Source: Salibacterium lacus
Lineage (GTDB): Bacteria > Bacillota > Bacilli > Bacillales > Marinococcaceae
NCBI RefSeq assembly: GCF_042684865.1
Contig: NZ_JBHUML010000002.1
Location: forward strand, 1,612,001 to 1,676,000
Direction: 5' to 3'
Length of the DNA stretch: 64,000 nucleotides
In this document: in pieces, positions 17,026 through 25,857 of the stretch
Position numbering within the stretch: position 1 is the first letter of the stretch
Layout: each line of letters begins with the position of its first letter
The notes under the pieces: model-generated
Databases searched by the model: none
Seen by the model: only the letters and a program-made list of their open reading frames with translations
Told to the model about the DNA's origin: nothing
Translations under genes and position numbers: made by a program

Positions 17026-18195
17026 TTAAGCGGAATCACTGTCCTGACCCGCTGAACCGTCAAACGTCAAATGAAGCATGATGACGGTTCCTTTACCGGG
17101 AGCGGAATCAATCGTCAATTCTCCGCCAAGGGCGTTGATACGTTCCCTCATCCCCATCAATCCGAAAGAATTCTCATTCGCAGCGGATGGATCAAATCCT
17201 TTTCCATCATCTTTTATGACGATAGAAACATAGGAGGGTTTCAGTTCAATTTTCACTTGAACATCGGATGGTTCTGCATGCTTGTAAGCGTTCTGGACGG
17301 CCTCCTGCACAATTCGGAACAACCCGACTTCAAGATTTGGAGAAAGCCGGATGTCACTCTGCCCGAGAGAAGAGAACCGCACATTCATGTTTGTGTCTTC
17401 TTCCAGGTTACTCAAATACTTATTCAATGTAGGGACAAGACCGAGATCATCGAGCGCCATCGGACGCAGGTCATAAATAATCCGCCTTACTTCAGCAAGG
17501 CTGGACTTGATCATCGTACGTAGATCCTGAATTTCTTCCAATGCTTTGTCCATTCCCTGCTCATTTTTAACTCTTTCCACGAGTTCCGAACGAAGGAGAA
17601 CATTGGCAATCATCTGGGCAGGGCCGTCATGAATCTCCCGTGCCACACGTTTCCTTTCTTCTTCCTGCGCTTCTATAATCTTCAAGCCGAATTGCTGTTT
17701 TTCTTTCGCATCTTCGACCATTTCCCCTACTTCTTTGAGATCACCGGCCAGAAAATTGTACACAACCGTGACCTGGCTGACAAGCGTTTCCGCACGCTCC
17801 ATGGTTCCTTCAAGCTGGAGAAGACGCCGCTCAATCGTATCGCGGCGTTCGCGAAGCTGCTTTTCTTCCTGCTGCAGCACCGCAAGATTCACCTGGAGCT
17901 CGTTTGCCCGTTCATAGGCTTTTTTTACATCTTCATTCGTGTAATCTTTAAAATGACGGCTGACTTCGGCGAGACGATTTCTCGCAAAACGGGCCTGCAT
18001 TTCTGTTCTTTCCGTTTTATCAATGACCGAGGCCACGTTGTCGCGTACGTCATTCAGTTCTTTTTGAAGCGATTCATATTCTTTCCTGGACTTCTCGCTG
18101 ATTTCAAAAATCTGTTCCTTGCTGTCACCAACAGTGCTCAGCATCTGGTCGATAATTTCATCCAGTGATAGCTTTGTTGACAATAGTGTCACCAC
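17026..18195 (-). CDS. degS: Sensor histidine kinase DegS (cytoplasmic)
   Basis: The 389-residue protein has no transmembrane segment. The first 170 residues form a long coiled-coil signalling domain. The phosphorylated histidine is in VAREIHDGPAQM and the ATPase lobe has the DDGKGFDPS and FGLMGMRERI motifs of the HisKA_3 family. The start is a GTG (a second GTG follows at once) with only a weak ribosome site. It is the first gene of the minus-strand degSU block and divergent from yvyE. Confidence 0.96.
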   Translation of the reverse strand: MVTLLSTKLSLDEIIDQMLSTVGDSKEQIFEISEKSRKEYESLQKELNDVRDNVASVIDKTERTEMQARFARNRLAEVSRHFKDYTNEDVKKAYERANELQVNLAVLQQEEKQLRERRDTIERRLLQLEGTMERAETLVSQVTVVYNFLAGDLKEVGEMVEDAKEKQQFGLKIIEAQEEERKRVAREIHDGPAQMIANVLLRSELVERVKNEQGMDKALEEIQDLRTMIKSSLAEVRRIIYDLRPMALDDLGLVPTLNKYLSNLEEDTNMNVRFSSLGQSDIRLSPNLEVGLFRIVQEAVQNAYKHAEPSDVQVKIELKPSYVSIVIKDDGKGFDPSAANENSFGLMGMRERINALGGELTIDSAPGKGTVIMLHLTFDGSAGQDSDSA

Positions 18196-18411
18196 GCTTC
18201 TATTGTTTGACAGAACCTCACAGTTCGTTATGATTATTTTAGCACACTCTGAAGGACCTATAACCCTTTCCTAAGAAAAAATCAAACTTTTCCATATTCT
18301 GCGTTTATTTGAGAAAATACTTTCTCTACCTACAGGATATCATGTCTAATGCTTTCATAGTTTTACAATATGATTATAGTATAATTACACCAAAAGGAGG
18401 AATGCTCCATC

Positions 18412-19050
18412 ATGCCGGATACCTATTATACCGTAAAACAACGAAAAACGAATGAAATAACCATTAATAAGTCCCGTTTCATTGCCCACCTCGCTCGTGT
18501 TACAACCGAAGAAGAGGCACAAACCTTCATTGATGCTGTAAAAAAAGAACATGCCGGCGCGACACATAACTGTTCCGCTTATCTGGCGGGCGAAAATGAT
18601 GAGATTCAAAAAGCGCACGATGACGGAGAACCATCCCGCACCGCGGGAGTCCCCATGTTGGAAGTACTGAAAAAGAAAGAATTAAAGGACACATGTGTCG
18701 TTGTTACCCGCTATTTCGGCGGAATCAAACTCGGTGCGGGCGGTCTGATCAGAGCTTACGGGCAGGCGGTCAGTGCAGGTCTTGAAGCTTCCGGCATTGT
18801 GCAGCGGACACGTATGAAAGTGATGAGCGCTTCGGTGGATTACACGCTGCTCGGCAGACTCGAAAACGACCTCCGTCAGTCTTCCTATCTGCTGAAAGAT
18901 ATTTCTTATGAAGACATTGTGACATTCTACGTGTATGTGCCGGCCGGCGGAGAAGAAGCATTCACTTCATGGGTGACAAACACCGCTAACGGTCAGGTGG
19001 AGATCAATGAAATCGAAGAAACATACCTTGAGCAGGATGTAACCAGTTAA
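18412..19050 (+). CDS. yvyE: YvyE/YigZ-type IMPACT family protein
   Basis: A 212-residue protein with the IMPACT (UPF0029) N-terminal domain: KSRFIAHLARV, HNCSAYLAGEN, DDGEPSRTAGVPML and the ARYFGG-like TRYFGGIKLGAGGLIRAY. A DUF1949 domain forms the C-terminus. The family is widespread and its biochemical role is unclear. The position next to degS and an LCP ligase is the same as in B. subtilis. The start is preceded by AGGAGG. Confidence 0.92.
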   Translation: MPDTYYTVKQRKTNEITINKSRFIAHLARVTTEEEAQTFIDAVKKEHAGATHNCSAYLAGENDEIQKAHDDGEPSRTAGVPMLEVLKKKELKDTCVVVTRYFGGIKLGAGGLIRAYGQAVSAGLEASGIVQRTRMKVMSASVDYTLLGRLENDLRQSSYLLKDISYEDIVTFYVYVPAGGEEAFTSWVTNTANGQVEINEIEETYLEQDVTS

Positions 19051-19075
19051 GGGGAATTTTTCGACATAAGGCGGC

Positions 19076-19101
19076 ATTATTTCCCCGGAAATAATTTTTT
19101 T
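19076..19101 (+). terminator. Terminator after yvyE
   Basis: The stem ATTATTTCC / GGAAATAAT with a 2-nt loop is followed by a run of T. It lies 26 bases after the yvyE stop and separates yvyE from the next gene. Confidence 0.75.
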
Positions 19102-19260
19102 GCTGGAGAGTGTAACGATACCCTTGGTTTCGCCGTCTCATAGACAGAAGCATAGTAAGGCTTTTTTTCTGGAAAAATAATATATTTACGAACGTAGTGC
19201 GGTTATGTAAAATGATGGAGACGAAACATCCGGGAATTTACCTATATGAAGGAGAATACT

Positions 19261-20268
19261 ATGGCAGACAGCGAATTTCATACAAGAGTAGGGCGGCGCA
19301 AGCGGAAAAAACGCCCTGTGTTAAAGACATTTATGATTCTTGGGTTGGTTTCCTTCGTGCTTCTGGGCGCGATGGTCGGCTACTTCGCCTGGAAGTTCAC
19401 CACGGTCGCAGCAGATACCCAGGAAACATTGGAACGGGGCGATAAATCGGAAAAACGCGATGTCGCTGTGGATCCAAATGAAGACAATATTTCCGTTCTT
19501 TTTATGGGTGCTGACGACCGGGACGGCAAACTCCAGGGACGCACCGACGCGATGATTCTTGCTACGTTCAACCGGGGAGAAGGATCGGTCAAGATGACGA
19601 GCATTCCGCGTGATTCCCTGGTGGATATCCCGGGTCACGGCGAAGATAAGATTGCGCACGCTAATGCATTCGGCGGCACCGATCTTGCTGTCGAAACAGT
19701 CGAAAATGCGTTGAATGTGCCGGTCGATTATTATGTGAAGCTGAACTTTGAAGCATTTATCGAGATCATCAATGCGCTGAACGGCGTGGAAGTCGATGTT
19801 CCGTTCGCTTTCACGGAACAGGACAGTGAAGGCAATGACAATGCCATTTCTCTTGAAGAAGGCACGCAGATGCTGGACGGCGAAGAAGCTCTCGCTTTTG
19901 CGCGTATGAGAAAGCAGGATCCGCGCGGTGATATTGGACGCGGAGACCGTCAGGAACAGATTATTTCTGCTTTAATCCAGCGCAGCGCCTCCATCGGCTC
20001 CATCCACAAATACGATGATGTGATGGAAAGCGTGCAGAACCATATGAAGATGAACTTCACCGTCGGCGATCTCGTTTCCTTCCATAAATATGCCGGCTCT
20101 GTCGACGACATTGAACGCCTGCAGCTGAAGGGATCCGATGTGAGATACGATGGCATCTATTATTACCAGCTGCTCCCGGAAGTAACCGAAGACGTATCAC
20201 AGAAGCTGCGGAACCACCTTGAACTGGACGAAGAATCCTCTTCGGACAACAGCGCTGAATCTCCTTAA
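19261..20268 (+). CDS. LytR-CpsA-Psr family wall polymer ligase (TagV/YvhJ-like)
   Basis: The 335-residue protein has a basic cytosolic tail, one transmembrane helix (about residues 25-45) and an extracellular LCP domain with LFMGADDRDG, GRTDAMILATF, SIPRDSLVDIPGHGEDKI and GDIGRGDRQEQII. These proteins move polymers such as teichoic acids from lipid carriers to peptidoglycan. The ATG at 19261, with AAGGAG six bases before it, is preferred over one 15 bases upstream. By position (yvyE, then tagO nearby) it corresponds to B. subtilis yvhJ/tagV. It would be a candidate ligase for the polymer made at 26-34 kb. Confidence 0.88.
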   Translation: MADSEFHTRVGRRKRKKRPVLKTFMILGLVSFVLLGAMVGYFAWKFTTVAADTQETLERGDKSEKRDVAVDPNEDNISVLFMGADDRDGKLQGRTDAMILATFNRGEGSVKMTSIPRDSLVDIPGHGEDKIAHANAFGGTDLAVETVENALNVPVDYYVKLNFEAFIEIINALNGVEVDVPFAFTEQDSEGNDNAISLEEGTQMLDGEEALAFARMRKQDPRGDIGRGDRQEQIISALIQRSASIGSIHKYDDVMESVQNHMKMNFTVGDLVSFHKYAGSVDDIERLQLKGSDVRYDGIYYYQLLPEVTEDVSQKLRNHLELDEESSSDNSAESP

Positions 20269-20286
20269 AGGAGGTTCAGCTTTTTT
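20254..20286 (+). terminator. Terminator overlapping the end of the LCP gene
   Basis: GCTGAATCTCCTT pairs with AAGGAGGTTCAGC and is followed by six T. The stop codon of the LCP gene lies inside the hairpin. Confidence 0.82.
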
Positions 20287-20320
20287 GTGTATGGGGGCTG
20301 GAGACTGGGCCCGCGGTTGT

Positions 20321-20726
20321 GTTTCTCGGTCGATGCTCGGGATTTATCGATTGATTCTGCTTTTTCTCGATTGATTCTCCCCCATTTTCGGTTTTTCTTG
20401 ATCGATGCTCCAAGTTTCTTGATCGATGCTCCGGATTTCTGCATCGATTCAGGTAGGCATCGCTTCATGGAAGCGAACCCCTGCCCCGCTTCCGGAAACG
20501 GTGCTGCCTGCGCCCCTTTATCGATCGATCCGCTCTTTTCTCGATTGTTTTTTCCCCATTTTCGATTTTTCTTGATTGATTCTCGGGGTTTCTCGATTGA
20601 TGCTCCGGATTTCTGCATCGATTCGGACATGGACCGCTTCCTACCAGGGCAGCCCTGCTCCGCTTCTGAAAACAGAGACACTGCGTCCATTTATTGATCG
20701 ATGCTCTGAGTTTATCGATTGATTCA
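20321..20726. repeat. 21-bp-phased GATC-core repeat array, block 1
   Basis: The block is built from units of about 21 bp such as TTTCTCGATTGATTCTCCGGA with variable cores (TCGATCGA, TTGATCGA, TCGATTGA). Interspersed are the element CCCCATTTTCG and a spacer with CCGCTTC...GCCCCGCTTC. Two copies of the larger unit are present: the spacer landmark is at 20484 and 20658, 174 bp apart, which is one 21-bp step shorter than the 195-bp period of block 2. The array runs from just after the LCP terminator to the stop codon of the NERD gene. Both strands stay partly open, giving K/E/S/I-rich or S/F/I/D-rich pseudo-peptides. Confidence 0.85.
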
Positions 20727-21674
20727 CTAAATATCGGTCAGATCATAGACTCTTCCTTTGTTTTTCCGGTTATGTGGAACGTTCAGGGACTGGAGCAGCC
20801 GGCGGGTGAACTGGCTGGAGGGAAGGTTAAGAAAATCGCAGCATTGCTCGGTGGTAAGGAATGGATGGATAAGAGCATTATAGTCCTGAAGCGCAGACCG
20901 AGGCGCGTCTTTTGAGCTGAAGCCGCAGAAAGGACAGCACCAGTGCCCGTTTCTGCCTTTTTTCATCGGCAGTTTCGCGCATTCCGGGCACTGCACTCCG
21001 CGTTGCACATCACCCGGGGTGAGGTCGAATTCCTCCAGAATATCCACTTCTTTCGGACGACAGGCTGAGATCAGCTTGTCCGAAACCCTTTGGATGGATG
21101 AAAACGGTGTGGCTGCCTTTCCTTCCCTGCGCTTGTATGTTTCGATTTCAAATGGAAGCTGGGCGGCGTGAATGACATTGGTGAGAGGAGCCTGAATAAT
21201 AGTAGAGGGAAAGCTGATGACAACAAGGGGATAGATGGGCGGGAGAACGAGGGAATGGTGTTTCAGCCACTCTTCCAGCTGCAGCTTATGCCGCTGCACT
21301 TGCAGACGCGGGTCCGTAAATCCTTCCTCTTCTCCGTGCAGCCGCCGGGTCATCTGATATCGGTGTTCATCAAATTGAAGCGTGCCGGCCAGATTTTTCA
21401 CTTCTATTATTAATGTGAACGACGGGGTGAGCAGGAGGGTATCCATCTGGAAGTGGGACGTCCGGCTGAAGAGGCGCAGGTCATGCAGAATAAGATGAGG
21501 GGGATCGAGAAACGATAAATGATAGTCGATGGCTTTTTCCCCGCGGTAGCCTGCCGCATAACGCAGGTAATTCTGTTTCACCTCGTCCCGTTTTGGGTGC
21601 AGCTCCAGCAGCCGCCGCTGCAGAACCTCCAGTTTCTCGAGAATCTCCGGTTTCGTCCGGTGTTTTTTGATCAT
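20727..21674 (-). CDS. NERD-domain (nuclease-related) protein with C-terminal zinc ribbon
   Basis: The 315-residue protein has a NERD domain at about 38-155: GYRGEKAIDYHL, then FQMDTLLLTPSFTLIIEVKN, giving D78 and E91-x-K93, the core of a PD-(D/E)xK-like nuclease fold. Residues around 235-265 form a zinc ribbon (CPEC ... CCPFCG). The C-terminus looks like a small helical DNA-binding segment. No signal peptide is present, so it is cytoplasmic. The substrate is unknown. It is bracketed by blocks 1 and 2 of the repeat family, and block 1 reaches its stop codon. Confidence 0.82.
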   Translation of the reverse strand: MIKKHRTKPEILEKLEVLQRRLLELHPKRDEVKQNYLRYAAGYRGEKAIDYHLSFLDPPHLILHDLRLFSRTSHFQMDTLLLTPSFTLIIEVKNLAGTLQFDEHRYQMTRRLHGEEEGFTDPRLQVQRHKLQLEEWLKHHSLVLPPIYPLVVISFPSTIIQAPLTNVIHAAQLPFEIETYKRREGKAATPFSSIQRVSDKLISACRPKEVDILEEFDLTPGDVQRGVQCPECAKLPMKKGRNGHWCCPFCGFSSKDAPRSALQDYNALIHPFLTTEQCCDFLNLPSSQFTRRLLQSLNVPHNRKNKGRVYDLTDI

Positions 21675-21734
21675 GGCGTCTTCTCCTTTTGTATGTGTCT
21701 CTTTGATATTCGACGAGTATTCGCTCGTTCCTTC

Positions 21735-22613
21735 TTTTTTCTCGATCGATTCTATCGATTTATTGATTGATCCGCTCTTTTCTCGATTGATTCTCTGAGT
21801 TTCTTGATCGATTCTCCGGATTTCTGTATCGATTCGGGCGTGTACCGCTTTATACCAGCAATCCCCTGCCCCGCTTCCGAAAGTGGAAATGCTGCGCTCA
21901 TTTCTCGATCGTTTCTCCCGATTTATTGATTGATTCTGCTTTTTCTCGATTGCTTTTCCCCCATTTTCGATTTTTCTTGATCGATTCCCGCCGTTTCTTG
22001 ATCAATGCTCGGGATTTCTGCATCGATTCGGGTGGATACCGCTTCACACCAGCGAACCCCTGCCCCGCTTCCGAAAACGGAGATGCTGCGTTCATTTCTC
22101 GATCGTTTCTTCGGATTTATCGATTGATCTGTTCTTTTCTCGATTGCTTTTCCCCCATTTTCGATTTTTCTTGATCGATTCCCGCCGTTTCTCGATCGAT
22201 GCTGGGGATTTCTGCATCGATTCGGATGGATACCGCTTCATAATCAGCGAACCCCTGCCCCGCTTCTGATAACGGAAGAGCTGCGCTCATTTCTCGATCG
22301 TTTCTCCCGATTTATTGATTGATTCTCTCGTTTCTCGATTGCTTTTCCCCCATTTTCGATTTTTCTTGATCGATTCCCGCCGTTTCTCGATCGATGCCCG
22401 GGATTTCTGCATCGATTCGGATGGATACCGCTTCATAATCAGCGAACCCCTGCCCCGCTTCTGATAACGGAAGAGCTGCGTTCATTTCTCGATCATTTCT
22501 TCGAATTTATCGATTGATCTGTTCTTTTCTCGATTGCTCCCCCCAATTATCGATTTTCTTAATCGATTCCCGCCGTTTCTTGATCAATGCTCGGGATTTC
22601 TGCATCGATTCTC
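21735..22613. repeat. GATC-core repeat array, block 2 (tandem 194-195 bp higher-order units)
   Basis: This is the largest block. The landmark CCCCGCTTCYGA occurs at 21869, 22063, 22258 and 22453, spacings of 194, 195 and 195 bp. Each unit carries 21-bp-phased cores (CTCGATCGTTTCT, TTATTGATTGATTC, CTCGATTGC, CTTGATCGATTC, CTTGATCAATGC, CTGCATCGATTC), the CCCCCATTTTCGATTTTTC element and a spacer of about 60 bp. The 194-bp step breaks the reading frame between units, so no long protein is conserved. It fills the gap between tagO and the NERD gene. Confidence 0.9.
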
Positions 22614-22624
22614 ATAAAAATGAT

Positions 22625-22654
22625 AAAAAAAGCTCCCTGCCGGAAGCAGGGAGC
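22625..22654 (-). terminator. Terminator of tagO
   Basis: GCTCCCTGC / GCAGGGAGC stem with a 5-nt loop, followed on the minus strand by seven T. It lies between the tagO stop and repeat block 2. Confidence 0.88.
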
Positions 22655-22659
22655 GGTAT

Positions 22660-23715
22660 TTATGGTCGTTTCGGTGGATTGAGTTTGTTCATCAGACGCA
22701 TGACCGGGCGGTACTGTGTGTTGACGAGACCGACGAATTCGGCCATCAGTTCAATCGCGATGAGAAGAAGCATCATAATCACAAGCGATACCCACAACGT
22801 GGAAATGGTGAACATGACGGCGGACATGCCGAAAAACAGGCTCATCGCGTAAATAATCATGACGGTCTGCCTGTGAGTATAGCCGAGCCGCAGCAGGCAG
22901 TGATGCAGATGCGACTTATCCGGTGCGGAGAGAGGCTGTTTGTTCACCACCCGGCGTATGATTGCAAAAAACGTATCAGAAATCGGTACCGCCAGTATAA
23001 TAACCGGCACGACGAGTGAAAATATCGTTACATTCTTAAACCCTAAGAGCGAAATGACGCCGATCATGAACCCGAGAAAGAGCGCTCCGCTGTCCCCCAT
23101 GAAAATCTTAGCGGGGTTGAAATTGTGGACGAGAAATCCGAGTGTCCCGCCGAGCAGCGCAATGCCGAGAGCGACGATGAAAATGTCTCCCTGTATGATG
23201 GAAAGTACCGACACGGTCGCCAAAACGATGGAGGACACCCCTCCGGCCAGTCCGTCGAGACCGTCGATCAGGTTTATCGCATTTGTAATACCGATAATCC
23301 AGAGCAGTGTGAGCGGAATGCTGAACCAGTTCAGATACAGCCGGCCGTCAAACGGAAGGTTGATAAATTCGACCTGGACTCCTCCCATAATGACAATGAC
23401 AGCTGCGGCAATCTGACCGAGCAGCTTCCATTTTGCGGATAACTCCATAAGATCATCAAGAAATCCTGTGATGAAAATGATGGTGCCCGCTGTCAGAATA
23501 TACGGCATATAGGCATTTTCCGGCTGCAAAATGAGCAGTCCGACGAGAAAGGCTGCATAAATTGACAGTCCTCCTAAACGGGCCATGGCTCCTTTATGAA
23601 CTTTCCGGTGATTCGGCTGATCCGTCGCTCCGATTTTAAACGCCAGTTTCCTGACCACCGGAGTCAAAATGAGCGAAAGAAGAAAACAAGTGGTCAGCGC
23701 CAGTCCAGTTATCAT
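22660..23715 (-). CDS. tagO: UDP-GlcNAc:undecaprenyl-phosphate GlcNAc-1-phosphate transferase TagO
   Basis: A 351-residue membrane protein with about ten or eleven transmembrane helices. Catalytic Asp motifs are visible: DDLMEL, NLIDGLDGLAGG and IFMGDSGALFLGF, plus the C-terminal loop HLHHCLLRLG. It makes undecaprenyl-PP-GlcNAc, the first lipid intermediate of teichoic acids and other wall polymers. It is transcribed alone, ending at a strong terminator. The position near yvyE and an LCP gene follows B. subtilis. It could also prime the secondary polymer from the csaB operon. Confidence 0.93.
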   Translation of the reverse strand: MITGLALTTCFLLSLILTPVVRKLAFKIGATDQPNHRKVHKGAMARLGGLSIYAAFLVGLLILQPENAYMPYILTAGTIIFITGFLDDLMELSAKWKLLGQIAAAVIVIMGGVQVEFINLPFDGRLYLNWFSIPLTLLWIIGITNAINLIDGLDGLAGGVSSIVLATVSVLSIIQGDIFIVALGIALLGGTLGFLVHNFNPAKIFMGDSGALFLGFMIGVISLLGFKNVTIFSLVVPVIILAVPISDTFFAIIRRVVNKQPLSAPDKSHLHHCLLRLGYTHRQTVMIIYAMSLFFGMSAVMFTISTLWVSLVIMMLLLIAIELMAEFVGLVNTQYRPVMRLMNKLNPPKRP

Positions 23716-24086
23716 TTTGAACCTCCTCCATTACCGTTACCTATTCTGCGAAGTTTTATGTATGTTGTATATCACAGGGCAAATCGTTCAGATATTCACC
23801 TTATTTTTTCTAATCAAAAAACGCATTCCACCGAATTATATCATATTTTGCATAAAACCGTACCATTTCTTTATAAAATTTTTTGATTTCTTCTTTCTAC
23901 GTATTAGACGTGTTTTTTTCCATGAAGGTTTCATATCTATTTTTAGTTCGGAAGAAATCTTTTTTCTTCCGCTGAAAATTGGTATAATTTTCTCCAGCAC
24001 ATGTTTTCATATTTTACGACATATTTCCTGTGAACCCTATTGTTCTTTTTCATAGTTTCATAGGAAAGAAGGAGGATGAAGATATA
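23716..24086. other. AT-rich divergent promoter region, tagO / coiled-coil gene
   Basis: This 371-bp gap between the start of tagO and the start of the small secreted protein is markedly AT-rich. It contains one clear extended -10 element on the plus strand (see 23980-23988). I see no conserved hairpin, repeat or convincing ORF in the rest. Confidence 0.6.
23980..23988 (+). promoter_or_regulatory. Extended -10 promoter element
   Basis: The sequence TGGTATAAT is a TGn-extended consensus -10. No good -35 is visible at 17 bp, as is usual for extended -10 promoters. It lies about 100 bases before the start of the small coiled-coil protein gene. Confidence 0.45.
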
Positions 24087-24305
24087 ATGAAACGTTATTT
24101 TCTGGCAGGGGCGGCAAGCTCTATTCTTGCTGTAGGCGCTGTTGTGACCACTCCGGCACTTGCTCAATCGGAACCGGTTCTTGCAAGCGTAGACTGGGTC
24201 GTTTCCCAGATTGAACCACTGGAGGAACGAATCAATGATCTGGAAGAACGTATTGGTGAACTGGAGAGCGACGTCGAAGAGCTGCAGCAGCAGGAAGAAA
24301 ACTAG
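24087..24305 (+). CDS. Small secreted coiled-coil protein with 'ASVDW' motif
   Basis: A 72-residue protein. A signal peptide (MKRYFLAGAASSILAVGAVV, cut after about ALA-Q) is followed by LASVDWVVSQI and an acidic heptad coiled coil (LEERINDLEERIGELESDV). The start at 24087 has GGAGG upstream; the frame continues upstream without a signal peptide. The mature part closely resembles the segment after the lipobox of the SLH lipoprotein at 26.3 kb (ASVDW..QRL, then DDLESDIQSL), but without SLH repeats. No named family is recognised. It is followed 41 bases later by the SpoIID-like gene, probably in one transcript. Confidence 0.7.
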   Translation: MKRYFLAGAASSILAVGAVVTTPALAQSEPVLASVDWVVSQIEPLEERINDLEERIGELESDVEELQQQEEN

Positions 24306-24346
24306 GTATCTATTTTGAATCTGTACATAGAAAGAAGGATCTTTAG

Positions 24347-25786
24347 ATGTATAAAAAAATAACCGCAGCCCTTCTGTCGGTTCCAATTGCCGCATTTGCT
24401 GCGTCCACAGCCGGTGCCGAGGAACCGCAGGATTTGTACAACGAACCGATGACGATTAAACTCGTCCCCTCTTCCAACTTTAACGCCGAAATTCACGGCT
24501 CCTACCAGCTGATCGACCAGGCTGACGGAGAAACCGTTGAAATGGACAATGATATTCAGTTTCGGTACGGCGAGGACAATGTGACCGTGAAAGTTTCGGA
24601 TGATGACAGCACCATGCACACCTCTTCGGAAGGTTTTATCCTTCAGGAGGACGGCGTGTCGGACAGTAATTACGTGGAGATCAGCTCCGTAAAACGCGCC
24701 GGAACCTCTTTTCAAACGACGGCGTACCGGGGATCTTTCGTAGTGGACCCGGAAGAGGAGCGCAGTCCCGACGATGCAGCAGGCGAGGAACAGAACCGCA
24801 GTGACAGCGAACAGCCGGATACAGTGGAACGCCTCCAGTTATTTAACGTGCTGGACATGCAGGATTACTTGAAGGGTGTCGTGCCGCGGGAGATGTCAGC
24901 GTCATGGCCGATGGAAGCGTTGAAGGCCCAGGCAGTTGCCGCCAGGAACTATGCGAAAGTAAACATGGACGCAAACGAGTTTCTGTATGACACGACCACC
25001 CACCAAGTCTACCACGGTTTATCCGGAGAAAGCAGCCGTCCCAACCAGGCGATACGGCAGACGGATGGAATCTATGCCGAATACAACGGTAGACTGATTA
25101 ATGCCTATTTCCACGCTAGTTCCGGGGGGCACACTGAAGACAGCGAAAACGTCTGGGCCAATGAAGTGCCTTACATACGCGGAGTGGACGACCCTTACGA
25201 CACCCACAGCGCCAATCCAAACACGGAGTGGACCGAAGAAATCAACCAGGAAGCCGTCAGCGAAGCTGTCTTTCCTGATAGCAGCTGGGTATTGTCGGAT
25301 CTTGAAATTGTCTCAAAAAGTGAAGCCGGCCGCGTGCAGCAGATGCGTGCTGTCGGTGTAAATGAGGAGTCAGGAGAAACGACAGAGAAGATGCTGCCGG
25401 CAGGCTCTAATTCTGCCGATTCCATCCGCTGGGACCTCGGAGCTACGCTGCGCAGTACGATGTTTGATGTATCCAAAGATACAAACAGCGTTTCAGTAAA
25501 AACAGCAGACGGCTCCGAACAATCTTATGATTCTGCTGTCGGCATGAAGATCCGCCAGTCCGACGGATCCGATGAAGCGGTGGCCTATGATAATGTGGCC
25601 GTCCAGACCGGGTCCGGTGTTGAGTACCTGAAGGCCTCCGCCTCCGCTTACACGTTCACCGGAAGAGGCTGGGGACACGGCCTCGGCATGAGCCAGTGGG
25701 GAGCCTATAACATGGCCCAGCAGGGAATGAGCTACCGCGACATTCTTAACCACTATTATACGGACATTAATATTGTAGAACGCTGA
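24347..25786 (+). CDS. Secreted SpoIID/LytB-domain protein
   Basis: The 479-residue protein has a signal peptide (to about GAEE), an acidic N-terminal region, and a SpoIID domain from about residue 165 to the end: LKGVVPREMSASWPMEALKAQAVAARNYA, FHASSGGHTEDSENVW, and at the C-terminus GRGWGHGLGMSQWGAYNMA. SpoIID is a lytic transglycosylase that acts on stem-peptide-free glycan; LytB relatives enhance amidases during vegetative growth. The location by wall-polymer and SLH genes favours the LytB type rather than a sporulation gene. It ends at a strong terminator. Confidence 0.85.
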   Translation: MYKKITAALLSVPIAAFAASTAGAEEPQDLYNEPMTIKLVPSSNFNAEIHGSYQLIDQADGETVEMDNDIQFRYGEDNVTVKVSDDDSTMHTSSEGFILQEDGVSDSNYVEISSVKRAGTSFQTTAYRGSFVVDPEEERSPDDAAGEEQNRSDSEQPDTVERLQLFNVLDMQDYLKGVVPREMSASWPMEALKAQAVAARNYAKVNMDANEFLYDTTTHQVYHGLSGESSRPNQAIRQTDGIYAEYNGRLINAYFHASSGGHTEDSENVWANEVPYIRGVDDPYDTHSANPNTEWTEEINQEAVSEAVFPDSSWVLSDLEIVSKSEAGRVQQMRAVGVNEESGETTEKMLPAGSNSADSIRWDLGATLRSTMFDVSKDTNSVSVKTADGSEQSYDSAVGMKIRQSDGSDEAVAYDNVAVQTGSGVEYLKASASAYTFTGRGWGHGLGMSQWGAYNMAQQGMSYRDILNHYYTDINIVER

Positions 25787-25795
25787 GATTAAACG

Positions 25796-25834
25796 ACCCC
25801 GGTCGGTTCATTGCGAACCGCACCGGGGTTTTTT
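25796..25834 (+). terminator. Terminator of the SpoIID-like gene
   Basis: ACCCCGGT and CGGTTC pair with GAACCG and ACCGGGGT in a two-part stem, followed by six T. It faces the terminator at 26211-26243 across repeat block 3. Confidence 0.88.
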
Positions 25835-25857
25835 GTATGTTCGGCCGAGGAGAGTGG

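Noticed and set aside
20265..20690. 141-codon minus-strand hypothetical protein rich in K, E, S and I
   Set aside because: It consists of the 21-bp repeat read in frame, the opposite strand is also open, and equivalent frames are broken by 194-bp steps in block 2.
21735..22613. CRISPR-like array
   Set aside because: Repeats are contiguous and diverged with a 21-bp period; there are no identical repeats separated by unique spacers of constant length, and no cas genes are near.
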